Shown in pieces: positions 43,812 to 55,187 of a stretch of 64,000 bases of DNA. The position numbers and the translations under genes were made by a program. The number at the start of each line of letters is the position of its first letter. The stretch's first letter is position 1. Source of the stretch: Brachybacterium huguangmaarense. GTDB lineage: Bacteria; Actinomycetota; Actinomycetes; Actinomycetales; Dermabacteraceae. The stretch is from assembly GCF_025725725.1 (NCBI RefSeq), contig NZ_CP107020.1:806001-870000 (forward strand). The letters run 5' to 3'. The notes below the pieces were generated by a model. That model did no database searches. It was not told where the DNA came from and worked only from the letters and a program-made list of their open reading frames with translations.

Positions 43812-45008
43812 TCAGGCGATCGCGACGGCCTGGCCGTCGGCGGCGGCGCTGCGGGCCACCGCGTCGAGGATGCGCATCTCGCGGTAGCCGTCGGCGAAGC
43901 TCGCACAGGGCGGGAGCGCCCCGTCGTCGATGCCGGCGACCTGCTGCAGGAAGGCGTGGGCCTGGTAGGTGAACTGCTCGATCTGGTTGAGGCCGACGCC
44001 CGCGAAGGCCATCGAGGAGCCGCCCGCGAAGTAGGGGAACTCGGGGTTGGCGAGCACCTGGCGCAGGCCGCCCAGGCCCGCGGGGCTGCTGCCGTCGGCC
44101 AGGAGGATCTCGCCGCCGCGGGCCAGGTCCCACGCCGCGCTGCCGCGCGTGCCGAGAACGTCGATCGTCATCGCGTTGGGGATCCCGAAGGCGACGCGCG
44201 AGCACGAGAACGTGCCGGCCGCGCCCGAGGCGAAGTGGGCCGTGAAGGTCGCGACGTCGTCGTTCTCGACGTCGACCAGCTGGGACATGTCTCCCTTGAC
44301 GTTGCGGCCGCCCAGGGCGGCGCCCGCGGGGCGGGGCCGCTGCTCGATCGTGCGCACGAGCACCGCACCGGAGACGGAGTCGATGGGGCCGCCGATCAGC
44401 TCGGCGGTGTCGATGAGGTGGCTGCCGACGTCGGCGAGGGCCCCGGTGCCCATCGGCCCCTCGTAGCGCCACGAGATCGGGACCTCGGCGTCCGCGCCGT
44501 AGTCACACCAGTACCGCCCCTCGAGGTGGGCGACGGTCCCCAGGTCGCCCTGTCCGACGGGGCGGGCCAGCATCGCGACCGCGGGGTTGCGCCGGAAGGT
44601 GAAGCCGGTCGCGAAGACCTGCTCGCGAAGACGGGCCTCGATGTCGGCCATCGCCGCGGCGTCCTCGAGGGTCCCCGCGAGCGGCTTCTCGCACAGCACG
44701 TGCTTGCCCGCCTCGGCCATCGCCTCGGCGATCTCGCGGTGCAGGGCGTTGCCGACGACGATCGAGACCACGTCGATCGAGGGGTCCTCGGCGATCTCAC
44801 GCCAGTCCCCCACGGCGCGCTCGTAGCCGTAGTGCGCCGCGGCGTCCTCGGCGAAGGGCAGGTACTGGTCGGCGATCGCGGCCAGCCGCACGGGCGGGAG
44901 CGTGAGGTCGTAGACGGTCCCGGCCTGGCGCCAGGCGTTGGCGTGGGTGCGTCCCGCCATGCCGGCGCCGATCACGGCGACCGCGAGGGTGGAGTCGAGG
45001 GAGCTCAT
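43812..45008 (-). CDS. Gfo/Idh/MocA oxidoreductase, inositol cluster (second copy)
   Basis: The 398-residue protein has the Rossmann motif VAVIGAGMAGRTHANAWR, the EKPLAGT catalytic lysine region, RYWCDYGADAEVPISWRYE and the histidine in GALADVGSHLIDTAELI. It is longer than the IolG-like protein and belongs to the branch often acting on scyllo-inositol or other sugars. First gene of its operon: the ATG at 45008 follows AGGATCC-type sequence and two IolR-like sites at 45033 and 45055. Confidence 0.87.
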   Translation of the reverse strand: MSSLDSTLAVAVIGAGMAGRTHANAWRQAGTVYDLTLPPVRLAAIADQYLPFAEDAAAHYGYERAVGDWREIAEDPSIDVVSIVVGNALHREIAEAMAEAGKHVLCEKPLAGTLEDAAAMADIEARLREQVFATGFTFRRNPAVAMLARPVGQGDLGTVAHLEGRYWCDYGADAEVPISWRYEGPMGTGALADVGSHLIDTAELIGGPIDSVSGAVLVRTIEQRPRPAGAALGGRNVKGDMSQLVDVENDDVATFTAHFASGAAGTFSCSRVAFGIPNAMTIDVLGTRGSAAWDLARGGEILLADGSSPAGLGGLRQVLANPEFPYFAGGSSMAFAGVGLNQIEQFTYQAHAFLQQVAGIDDGALPPCASFADGYREMRILDAVARSAAADGQAVAIA

Positions 45009-45032
45009 CGAGGATCCTTTCGCGGACTACAT

Positions 45033-45064
45033 TGTCCTATCCAAACCCTAAGCTTGTCAGGATT
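45033..45064. promoter_or_regulatory. Pair of IolR-like half-conserved operators
   Basis: TGTCCTATCC and, inverted, AATCCTGACA lie 22 bp apart, 25-55 bp before the dehydrogenase start. Each keeps one good half-site. Confidence 0.5.
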
Positions 45065-45288
45065 GCGGTGAGGCTAGCACGTCACGCGCGCCCCGGTAAG
45101 GCCCCGATGCGCACGAGTTCGGCCTGCCGCCGTCGGGGCCTCGTCGCACACTCGCCCACACCGGATGCCCCTGCGGGAGCGGCGCGAGAACCGCCTCACC
45201 TGCGGCATCGCCACTCGGTTGCGTGCACGCCCGCGGCCATGGCGACGCGGGGCGCAGACACCCGGGACGAGCCGGACGCCTGTCCACA

Positions 45289-45304
45289 AAATGTGCTGAC
45301 ATTT
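45289..45304. promoter_or_regulatory. IolR-like operator at the iolD promoter
   Basis: AAATGTGCTGACATTT is a perfect 6-bp inverted repeat with a 4-bp centre and contains TGTGCTGACA, 73 bp before the iolD start. Confidence 0.6.
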
Positions 45305-45376
45305 GATTGACAGGCTCCGCGGCCCGCGGCATGCTGGTGTCGTCTCATCGTCGAGCCCGTGCACCAGGAGGAGCCC

Positions 45377-47269
<1,893 letters not shown>

Positions 47270-47325
47270 CCGTCCACCCCGCCGACCAGACCCGCGGCCG
47301 CGCGCCGCACCCCCGAAGGAGAGTC

Positions 47326-48828
<1,503 letters not shown>

Positions 48829-48845
48829 CCCCGAAGGAGCCGACG

Positions 48846-49817
48846 ATGACGTCCCCCACCACCGGTCTGCCCACCACCGCCGACGGCCGGCCCGACCGGT
48901 CGCGCAATCCGCAGGCGCCGTACGACCGCCTCACGATCGGGGTGTGCCCCGACCAGTGGGGCGTGTGGTTCCCCGAGGATCCGCAGCAGATCCCCTGGCG
49001 GACGGCGCTCGCGGAGATGGCCGAGGCCGGGTTCTCCGTCATGGAGACCGGACCCTGGGGCTACTTCCCGCAGGACGCCACGCAGCTCCGCGCCGTCATG
49101 GACGAGCACGGGTTCCGGGTGGTGGCGGGGACCGGCTGGGGCATCCTGCACAAGGCGGAGGCGTGGGCCGACACCGAACGGACGTTCCGTGCGATCGCCG
49201 AGGCCCACGCCGCCGTCGGCGCGGAGTACATCGTGCACCTGCCGCCGCTGTTCCGCGACGACAAGACGTGGGAGTTCACGGACGACCGCGAGCTCACGGG
49301 CGAGGCCTGGGAGCTGTACGTGGACAACGCCAACCGGCTGGGCCGGATCATGAAGGACGACTACGGCCTCACGATGGTCCTGCACCCCCACGGGGACGCC
49401 CACATCGAGACGCCCGAGCAGATCGACCGGATCTTCGCCGCGACCGACCCCGAGTACGTGAGCTTCTGCCTCGACACGGGCCACATCGTCTACGGCGGCG
49501 GCGACCCGATCGCGATGGTCGAGCAGTACCCCGAGCGGATCGGGTACGTGCACATCAAGGCGTTCGACCCGGAGATCACGCGCCGCGCCCACGAGGAGGA
49601 CTGGCCCTTCGGCAAGGCCGTGGCCGAGGGGGCGTCGGTGCGCCCGCCGGCCGGGGAGCCCGACATGCGCCGGCTCGTCGAGCGCCTCGCCGCGATGGAC
49701 AAGGACCTCTACGTGATCTGCGAGCAGGACCTCTACCCGTGCGACCCGTCGGTCCCCCTGCCCAACGCGATCGCGACGCGCGAGTACCTGGCCGACTGCG
49801 GCCTGGGCGTGAAGTGA
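48846..49817 (+). CDS. iolE: IolE-like inosose dehydratase (TIM barrel)
   Basis: A 323-residue xylose-isomerase-like barrel. IGVCPDQWGVWFPEDPQQIPW near the N-terminus is the IolE hallmark; metal ligands are seen in TMVLHPHGDAHIET, CLDTGHIVYGGGDP and IGYVHIKAFD. IolE removes water from scyllo-inosose to give the trihydroxycyclohexanedione. AAGGAG precedes the ATG, 17 bp after mmsA. Confidence 0.88.
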   Translation: MTSPTTGLPTTADGRPDRSRNPQAPYDRLTIGVCPDQWGVWFPEDPQQIPWRTALAEMAEAGFSVMETGPWGYFPQDATQLRAVMDEHGFRVVAGTGWGILHKAEAWADTERTFRAIAEAHAAVGAEYIVHLPPLFRDDKTWEFTDDRELTGEAWELYVDNANRLGRIMKDDYGLTMVLHPHGDAHIETPEQIDRIFAATDPEYVSFCLDTGHIVYGGGDPIAMVEQYPERIGYVHIKAFDPEITRRAHEEDWPFGKAVAEGASVRPPAGEPDMRRLVERLAAMDKDLYVICEQDLYPCDPSVPLPNAIATREYLADCGLGVK

Positions 49818-49845
49818 CCGCCCCGAGGAGACGAGGAGAGACCCG

Positions 49846-50715
49846 ATGGTGAAGATCCTGCTCGACCCGAGCATGTACCACCCGCAGCTGTCCGTCGCCG
49901 ACGAGGTCCGCAAGGCCCATGAGCTCGGCTACCGCTACCTCGAGCTGTCGCCGCGCGCGGACTTCCACGAGTGGCACCACTACCCCAAGGTCGACCGCCA
50001 CCAGATCGCCGAGGTCAAGCGGGCGATGGACGAGACCGGCGTGAGGATCTGGACGTTCAACCCGGTCTTCAACTGGTCGAGCCCCGACGAGCAGGAGCGC
50101 CAGGCGCAGGTGCGCAACTGGAAGCGCCTGCTGGAGCTCGCCGATGCGCTCGAGGTGCCGCTCATCGCGACGGAGCTCTCGGGGGACCCGAACCAGCCGC
50201 TCGCGAGCGAGCACCAGTTCTACCGGTCGATCGAGGAGCTGATCCCCGTCTTCGAGCGGTACGGCATGGAGTGCACCGTCGAGGCGCATCCGTACGACTT
50301 CGTGGAGACCAACGACCGGGCGGTGCAGATCGTGCACGGGGTGGATCGGGACTGGTTCAACTACGAGTTCTGCTTCCCGCACGCCTTCCACCTCTCCGAC
50401 GGGACCGGCGACATCCGCGGCATGCTGGACTACGCGGGCGACCGTCTCCGCCACCTGCACATCGCCGACGTCTTCAACCACCGGGCGAACGTGGGCAACC
50501 GCTACATCGTCAACCCGCCCGGCGTGGACGCCCGCGTGCATCAGCACAACGAGATCGGCAACGGCGAGATCGACTGGGACGACGCCTTCGCCGCGCTCCG
50601 GGAGCGCGAGTACGACGGCCCGGTGTCCGTGTGCGTGTTCGGCTGGGAGGAGGAGGCCGACGCCATCCACCGACGGATGCGCGAACGGATCCTCGCCGAG
50701 CTCGGCGGGGAGTGA
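49846..50715 (+). CDS. IolH-like sugar-phosphate isomerase/epimerase
   Basis: The 289-residue barrel starts VKILLDPSMYHPQLSVADEV and has metal-ligand segments CTVEAHPYDFVETND, CFPHAFHLSDGTGDI, LHIADVFNHRANVGNRYIVN and VCVFGWEEEAD. This is the IolH type of inositol clusters, whose exact step is unsettled. GAGGAGA precedes the start. Last gene of the plus-strand operon; a 70-bp palindrome lies 125 bp downstream. Confidence 0.82.
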   Translation: MVKILLDPSMYHPQLSVADEVRKAHELGYRYLELSPRADFHEWHHYPKVDRHQIAEVKRAMDETGVRIWTFNPVFNWSSPDEQERQAQVRNWKRLLELADALEVPLIATELSGDPNQPLASEHQFYRSIEELIPVFERYGMECTVEAHPYDFVETNDRAVQIVHGVDRDWFNYEFCFPHAFHLSDGTGDIRGMLDYAGDRLRHLHIADVFNHRANVGNRYIVNPPGVDARVHQHNEIGNGEIDWDDAFAALREREYDGPVSVCVFGWEEEADAIHRRMRERILAELGGE

Positions 50716-50839
50716 GCCGGGCCGCGTGGGGCGGACCCCGGGCAGCCGTTCCGCAGGGGAACGGCCTCGTGGATGGCCCTTGCCCTGTCCCGAGGCCTCC
50801 CCTCCGCCCCCGCCGGCGCCCTCGACCGAGGGTAGGGCG

Positions 50840-50909
50840 CACAGATGTGACGCTGAGAGCCGCAGCCCTGCGATATCGCAGGGCTGAGGCTCTCAGCGTC
50901 ACATCCGTG
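50840..50909. repeat. 70-bp near-perfect palindrome centred on GATATC
   Basis: Thirty-three of 35 base pairs match with no loop: arms run from 50840 to 50909 around TGCGATATCGCA (50869-50880). The outer arm CACAGATGTGACGCT is shared with the palindrome at 63451. It is in the gap between two plus-strand genes. Confidence 0.9.
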
Positions 50910-51003
50910 TCGGCTCCCGGCGAGAATGGACACGGTCCTGCACCCCGGCCGCCTCCCGGGCAGTACGGCGGGGAGGAATGACCGTCGACACGGAGGAGAC
51001 CTC

Positions 51004-51957
51004 ATGGGCCATCGCCGCCGCTCCCCCTCGACGCCGCGCACGGACGCTCCGTCCGCCTCCGCACCTCGCGCGCACGTCTCCCCCGGCGGCACGCCCGCGG
51101 CGGGGGACGAGGCGGATCGTCGGGAGCTCGCGGCGGTCGCGGACGACGTGGCCGCCACGTGGCGCCTGGCACTCGGGCCGCCGTTCCCCGGGGGGACGGC
51201 CTCGTGGGTGACCCCCGCCCGGGACGAGGCGGGCCGTGACCTCGTGCTCAAGATCGCCCGCACGCACGACGAGGCCCGCGACGAGGCCGCCGGCCTCCTC
51301 GCCTGGCAGGGCCGAGGCGCCGTGACCGTGCACCGCACCGTCGTGGACGGCGCCACCACCGTGCTCCTGCTGGACCGCTGCCGCCCCGGCACCCCGCTCG
51401 CCGCGGCCGCGTCCGCCGAGGAGGCCGACGAGGTGATCGCCGCGCTCGTGCGGACCCTCTGGATCGTCCCTCCCCCGGGGTCTCCCTTCCGCCCGCTCGC
51501 CGAGATGTGCGACCAGTGGGCCGGCTCGGCCGCGGCACGTCTGGGTCACGACGCCCACGGCCTGCCCGCCGAGATGGTCGAGGCGGGCCTCGACCTCTTC
51601 CGGCGCCTCCCGCGCGATCCCGTGGAGCCCGTGCTGCTCGCGACCGATCTGCACCACCTCAACGTGCTCGCCGTCGACGAGGCGACGACGGGGCCGTCCC
51701 GCGGTCCGTGTGGCTGGCGGCTCATCGACCCCAAGCCGTACGTCGGCGATCCGCACTACGACCTCCTGCAGCAGGCCCTGAACGCCCCCGACCGGCTCGC
51801 GGCGGACCCGATCGGTCTCATCGACCGCATGGCACACCTGACCGGGCTCGACCGCGACCGCGCCCGCACCTGGCTGTTCGCGCGCTGCGTGCAGGAGGCC
51901 GGCGCATGGGACGGCCTCGCGGAGGCGGCGATCACGCTCGCCCGCGTGGTGCTGTGA
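51004..51957 (+). CDS. APH-family phosphotransferase (aminoglycoside/hydroxyurea resistance kinase-like)
   Basis: A 317-residue kinase-like fold. The N-lobe has ASWVTPARDEAGRDLVLKIARTHDEARDEAAGL (ATP lysine in LVLKIA). The catalytic loop is LLATDLHHLNVLAVD (Asp, His and Asn placed as in APH(6)/Hur enzymes), and WRLIDPKPYVGDPHYDLLQ carries the metal-binding aspartate. Family members phosphorylate streptomycin or hydroxyurea; whether this one confers resistance is unknown. GGAGGAG lies before the ATG. Confidence 0.85.
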   Translation: MGHRRRSPSTPRTDAPSASAPRAHVSPGGTPAAGDEADRRELAAVADDVAATWRLALGPPFPGGTASWVTPARDEAGRDLVLKIARTHDEARDEAAGLLAWQGRGAVTVHRTVVDGATTVLLLDRCRPGTPLAAAASAEEADEVIAALVRTLWIVPPPGSPFRPLAEMCDQWAGSAAARLGHDAHGLPAEMVEAGLDLFRRLPRDPVEPVLLATDLHHLNVLAVDEATTGPSRGPCGWRLIDPKPYVGDPHYDLLQQALNAPDRLAADPIGLIDRMAHLTGLDRDRARTWLFARCVQEAGAWDGLAEAAITLARVVL

Positions 51958-51963
51958 ATCCCG

Positions 51964-52635
51964 TCAGGGACGGACGTCCGTCGCCCCGAGGAACCCGCGC
52001 AGCTCGTCCGTCATCCCCTCGACCTCGACCGGCACCGCCGGGCGCACGAACGTCTCGGGAGTGACGACGAAGTGCTGCATCGGCACGGCGCGCTCGCCGT
52101 GCAGCTCGATGCGGGTCCCGTTGGGCTCGTACCCGCAGCCGCGCGAGACGGCGGTCGACGGAGCGTTGCCGAGGACCGCGGAGGACTCCGCGCGGCGCGC
52201 CCCGAGATGATCGAAGGCGAAGGCGAGCATCGCCTGACGCATGAGCCGCCCGTGCCCGTGGCCGTGCGCCTCGAGGGTGAGCCAGGAGCCGGAGCTCACC
52301 ACGCGCCGTCGGCCGAAGTCGACGCCCGCCACGTCCTGCATCCCGCGCAGGCTCCCCTCGAGGAAGACGCCGAGCGAGAGGTTCCACGCCGCGGGGCCGG
52401 CCTCGGCGCGCAGCCGCCACTGGAACTGCAGCGCCTGGCGCACCCGCTCGTCGGGCTCGGGCCGGTACCAGGGGAAGACGTGGTCGGCGTCCTCCTCGAT
52501 GTCCCGGGCGGGGAAGATCGGGCGACGCAGCAGCTCGGCGTAGTCGGGCATCTCGGCGTCCTGCAGGACCCGCATCTCGAGCGGGCCCGCCGTGATCCTC
52601 AGACCGAACGGCGCATACAGGGAGGCGGGGATCAT
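51964..52635 (-). CDS. GNAT-family N-acetyltransferase
   Basis: A 223-residue GNAT protein of the RimJ/RimL-like type: EMRVLQDAEMPDYAELL, LGVFLEGSLRGMQDVAG, SGSWLTLEAHGHGHGRLMRQAML (acetyl-CoA pyrophosphate loop with the G-x-G-x-G-R pattern) and SSAVLGNAPSTAVSRGCGY. Substrate unknown. Leaderless start: ATG at 52635, 6 nt after TACGAT. Convergent with the phosphotransferase (6-bp gap) and divergent from pcp. Confidence 0.85.
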   Translation of the reverse strand: MIPASLYAPFGLRITAGPLEMRVLQDAEMPDYAELLRRPIFPARDIEEDADHVFPWYRPEPDERVRQALQFQWRLRAEAGPAAWNLSLGVFLEGSLRGMQDVAGVDFGRRRVVSSGSWLTLEAHGHGHGRLMRQAMLAFAFDHLGARRAESSAVLGNAPSTAVSRGCGYEPNGTRIELHGERAVPMQHFVVTPETFVRPAVPVEVEGMTDELRGFLGATDVRP

Positions 52636-52667
52636 CGGGACATCGTAGGGGCCGATAGGGTCGCCGC
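52636..52667. promoter_or_regulatory. 32-bp divergent leaderless promoter pair (GNAT / pcp)
   Basis: The minus-strand TACGAT (52642-52647) is 6 nt from the GNAT ATG, and the plus-strand TAGGGT (52656-52661) is 6 nt from the pcp ATG. The two -10 elements are 8 bp apart, so both -35 regions must overlap the opposite gene. Confidence 0.65.
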
Positions 52668-53294
52668 ATGCCCTCCCTCCTGCTGTCCGGCTTCGAGCCC
52701 TTCGACGGCGCGACGATCAACGAGTCCTGGGAGGCCGTGCGCGTGGCCGAGCGGCAGCTGCGCGAGGAGCACCACGACGTCACGTCCGTGCTCCTGCCGG
52801 TCGTGTTCGGGCGGGCGGGGGATCTGCTGCTCGACGCCGTCCGGCGCGAACAGCCCGCCGTCGTGATCGCGACCGGCCTCGCCGCCGGACGCGAGGCGAT
52901 CACGCCCGAGCGCGTCGCGATCAACGTCCGCGACGCCCGCATCCCGGACGCGGCCGACGCCTCGCCCGTCGACGAACCGTGCGTGCCCGTGCCCGAGGTC
53001 GGCTGGTTCTCGTCCCTGCCGATCAAGGCGATGGTGACGGCCGCGCATCTCGCGGGGGCGCCGGCGCGCGTCTCCCAGACCGCCGGGACCTACGTGTGCA
53101 ACGACGTGTTCGCCCGGCTCATGCACCATCTGGCGACCGAGCCGGGCCTCGGCTCGATCCGAGGCGGCTTCGTGCACGTGCCGGCCGCCTCCGCGGTGCC
53201 GGTGGCGCTCAGCGGCCGGGCGCTCGCGCTCATGGCCGCGATCGCTCTCACCCGGCCCCAGGACGACACGACGACGGGCGGCGCGGAGCACTGA
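52668..53294 (+). CDS. pcp: Pyrrolidone-carboxylate peptidase (pyroglutamyl peptidase I)
   Basis: A 208-residue C15 cysteine peptidase. LLSGFEPFDGATINESWEA starts the fold; the catalytic Glu is in GLAAGREAITPERVAIN, the Cys in AGTYVCNDVFARLMH and the His in RGGFVHVP. It removes N-terminal pyroglutamate from peptides in the cytosol. Leaderless start at 52668. Confidence 0.94.
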   Translation: MPSLLLSGFEPFDGATINESWEAVRVAERQLREEHHDVTSVLLPVVFGRAGDLLLDAVRREQPAVVIATGLAAGREAITPERVAINVRDARIPDAADASPVDEPCVPVPEVGWFSSLPIKAMVTAAHLAGAPARVSQTAGTYVCNDVFARLMHHLATEPGLGSIRGGFVHVPAASAVPVALSGRALALMAAIALTRPQDDTTTGGAEH

Positions 53295-53331
53295 CCTGCC
53301 GGTCGTGCCCGCACCGCCCGTCGGCGCAGGG

Positions 53332-53793
53332 TCAGGCCGTCTCGGACGCCCCGCCCGCGGTGTCGGAGCCGTCGGCCTGGATGGTGGTCGGCGTCGACGA
53401 GTGGGCCACCGCGATCTTGCGCGGCTTGGCCTCCTCGGCCATCGGGATCGTCAGGCGCAGCACGCCGTCGTCGTAGTCGGCCTGGATGCGGTCGAGGGCC
53501 ACCCGCGTGCCCAGCGTGAGCTGGCGGGCGAACGTGCCCGACGGGCGCTCACGGGTCAGCCAGGTGCGTCCCTCGTCGCGCGAGGACGGCGTGCGCTCGG
53601 CCCGCACGGTCAGCGTGCGGTCCTCGACGTCGACGTCGATGGTCGTCGGATCGACGCCCGGCAGATCGATCTCGGCGACGAACGTGTCCCCGTCGCGGGA
53701 CAGGTCCATCGGCATCGCGAGCGACGCGGGCATGCGGGCGATGCCGCCCAGGAAACGCTCGGCGTCGTGGAACGGGTTCAGTGCGCGGTCCAT
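53332..53793 (-). CDS. Hsp20/alpha-crystallin small heat-shock protein
   Basis: The 153-residue protein begins FHDAERFLGGIARMP and has an alpha-crystallin domain: AEIDLPGVDPTTIDVDVEDRTLTVRAER, SGTFARQLTLG, DYDDGVLRLTIP, followed by KPRKIAV. It acts as an ATP-independent holdase. AGGAG lies before the ATG. A HAIR-type sequence at 53899-53919 indicates HspR control. Confidence 0.95.
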   Translation of the reverse strand: MDRALNPFHDAERFLGGIARMPASLAMPMDLSRDGDTFVAEIDLPGVDPTTIDVDVEDRTLTVRAERTPSSRDEGRTWLTRERPSGTFARQLTLGTRVALDRIQADYDDGVLRLTIPMAEEAKPRKIAVAHSSTPTTIQADGSDTAGGASETA

Positions 53794-53898
53794 GTGCAAC
53801 TCCTTCGCTTCATCGATCCGGCACGATGCCGGAGGGGTGGGCGCGTCCTTCGCGCCATGCACCAGGAGCAACGGCGAGGGCCGGGGCCGTATTCCCAT

Positions 53899-53919
53899 CT
53901 CGAGTCTCGACCGCTCAAG
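53899..53919. promoter_or_regulatory. HAIR element (HspR operator) upstream of hsp20
   Basis: CTCGAGT-N7-GCTCAAG differs from the HspR consensus CTTGAGT-N7-ACTCAAG by one base in each half, with the exact 7-nt spacing, 106 bp before the hsp20 start. Confidence 0.75.
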
Positions 53920-53968
53920 TCTGTGGGCGCGGCGTCGGGAGCGCCCGACGCCGCGGCTCCGCGGCCGG

Positions 53969-54613
53969 TCAGGCGCGCGGCGGGAAGGTCTCCATGCCCG
54001 CCGCGTCGGCCGCCTCCCGATAGTCGCGGGCGAGGGTCGGGATGGTCGCATGGGCGTTGAGCCCGCTCGGATTGGGCACGACGAACAGCGGGGTGGCCTC
54101 GAGGGCGGCGCGACCGCCGGGAGGGCCCTGCTCGGCGAGCTCGAGCGCGCTCGCCGGCCAGCTCTGCTGCCGGCCCTGGCGGGCCGAGCGCACGCCGAAG
54201 GCGGTCCGGTAAGCGGTGATCCCGGCGACCGCGACGGCACCGGGCCGCCGCTCCCGCACGGTGTCGACCAGGCGTCGCGCGCCGTCGCGCAGCTCGTCGT
54301 CCGTGAGCTCGTCGGCCCGGGCCGTCGCACGACGCGCGAGGTTGGTGATGCCCAGCCCGATCGCGCGCAGGTGGGCGAGGTCCTCCTCGCGGTAGCCCTC
54401 GGCGGGATCGACGAGCCAGTCGGTGATCCCGGCCGCGGCGAGCGCCGGGTAGAAGCGGTTCCCCGGGCGGGCGAAGTGGGCGCCCGTCGCACCGGTCCAC
54501 AGCCCCGGGTTGATGCCCACGACGAGCAGTCGCAGCGGCTCGGGGAGGAGGTCGTCGATGACCGCGCCGCGGGCGGCCTGGAGGTCTGCAGGGGTGGGGC
54601 GCATGCCGTCCAT
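53969..54613 (-). CDS. mug: G:T/U mismatch-specific DNA glycosylase (Mug family)
   Basis: The 214-residue protein has the Mug/TDG motifs LLVVGINPGLWTGATGAHFARPGNRFYPAL (catalytic Asn in INPGL) and VVPNPSGLNAH near the C-terminus. It removes uracil or thymine opposite guanine in DNA repair. Start at the ATG at 54613 or 54604; neither has a clear ribosome site. A GC-rich CCGCGG-CT-CCGCGG palindrome follows the gene at 53950-53963. Confidence 0.9.
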   Translation of the reverse strand: MDGMRPTPADLQAARGAVIDDLLPEPLRLLVVGINPGLWTGATGAHFARPGNRFYPALAAAGITDWLVDPAEGYREEDLAHLRAIGLGITNLARRATARADELTDDELRDGARRLVDTVRERRPGAVAVAGITAYRTAFGVRSARQGRQQSWPASALELAEQGPPGGRAALEATPLFVVPNPSGLNAHATIPTLARDYREAADAAGMETFPPRA

Positions 54614-55187
54614 TGTGCGCGGTGGCCGCACGCTCCCGGACGCCGCCGCTCCCCCGCCGGCCGTCCTCCCTGTCGTCCCGCCCACGGTGCACAACCGGGC
54701 CGCGGGCACCCCCACGGCCGGCGCGGCACGCCGCGGTGTGCAGAGACGGGGAGGTTATCCACAGGCTTGTCCACTCCTGTGCACGAATGACAGGCATGTG
54801 ATTCCGCAGGTGGCACGGCTTCGTGCCCACCCTTGCGCCCCAGGGCCGTGGACGACGAGACGCGGTTGTCCACGACGCGTGCCGCGACACGCCGAGGCGA
54901 CCTGCAAGAACGCGCATCACCGCAGGTCAGAGGGGTATTGGAGCGCAAGCAACACAGGCCCATACCACACCGGCTACGCCCTGACGGCCGCCGAAGGCCC
55001 GCGCGGACGCACCGGAACAGAGACGGACGAATCGCCCCTCTCGCGGGCCGCCGCGCCGGTGGGCGTCCCCTCCCGCTCCACACCGATCCTCGAGTTATCC
55101 ACACGGATCGGCGGCCGTCCCCCGTCGGAGCAGAGTTATCCCCAGCCGTTTCCACAGCTGGGGATAATCACACCCGTGTCATTCCGG
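54614..55187. other. 574-bp non-coding region with clustered DnaA boxes
   Basis: Plus-strand boxes: TTATCCACA at 54755 and 55095, TTGTCCACT at 54767, TTGTCCACG at 54866, TTATCCCCA at 55136; minus strand: TTATCCCCA at 55159-55167. No gene is supported in it. It may be a DnaA-binding locus; the ppiA and rhomboid genes next to it are typical of the origin neighbourhood in actinobacteria, but no dnaA or dnaN is seen here. Confidence 0.6.
55136..55167 (-). terminator. Inverted pair of DnaA-box-like sequences, also a hairpin after rhomboid
   Basis: TTATCCCCAGC (55136-55146) and GCTGGGGATAA (55157-55167) form a perfect 11-bp stem 20 bp beyond the rhomboid stop codon. It could be a terminator, a DnaA target, or both. 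Confidence 0.5.

Larger units (their letters stand above)
45009..45376. promoter_or_regulatory. Divergent control region of the inositol operons
   Basis: This 368-bp gap separates the minus-strand dehydrogenase operon from iolD. It holds operator-like sites TGTCCTATCC (45033-45042), TGTCAGGATT (45055-45064) and TGTGCTGACA (45292-45301, inside AAATGT-GCTG-ACATTT). The middle, about 45075-45270, shows nothing I can name. Confidence 0.6.
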
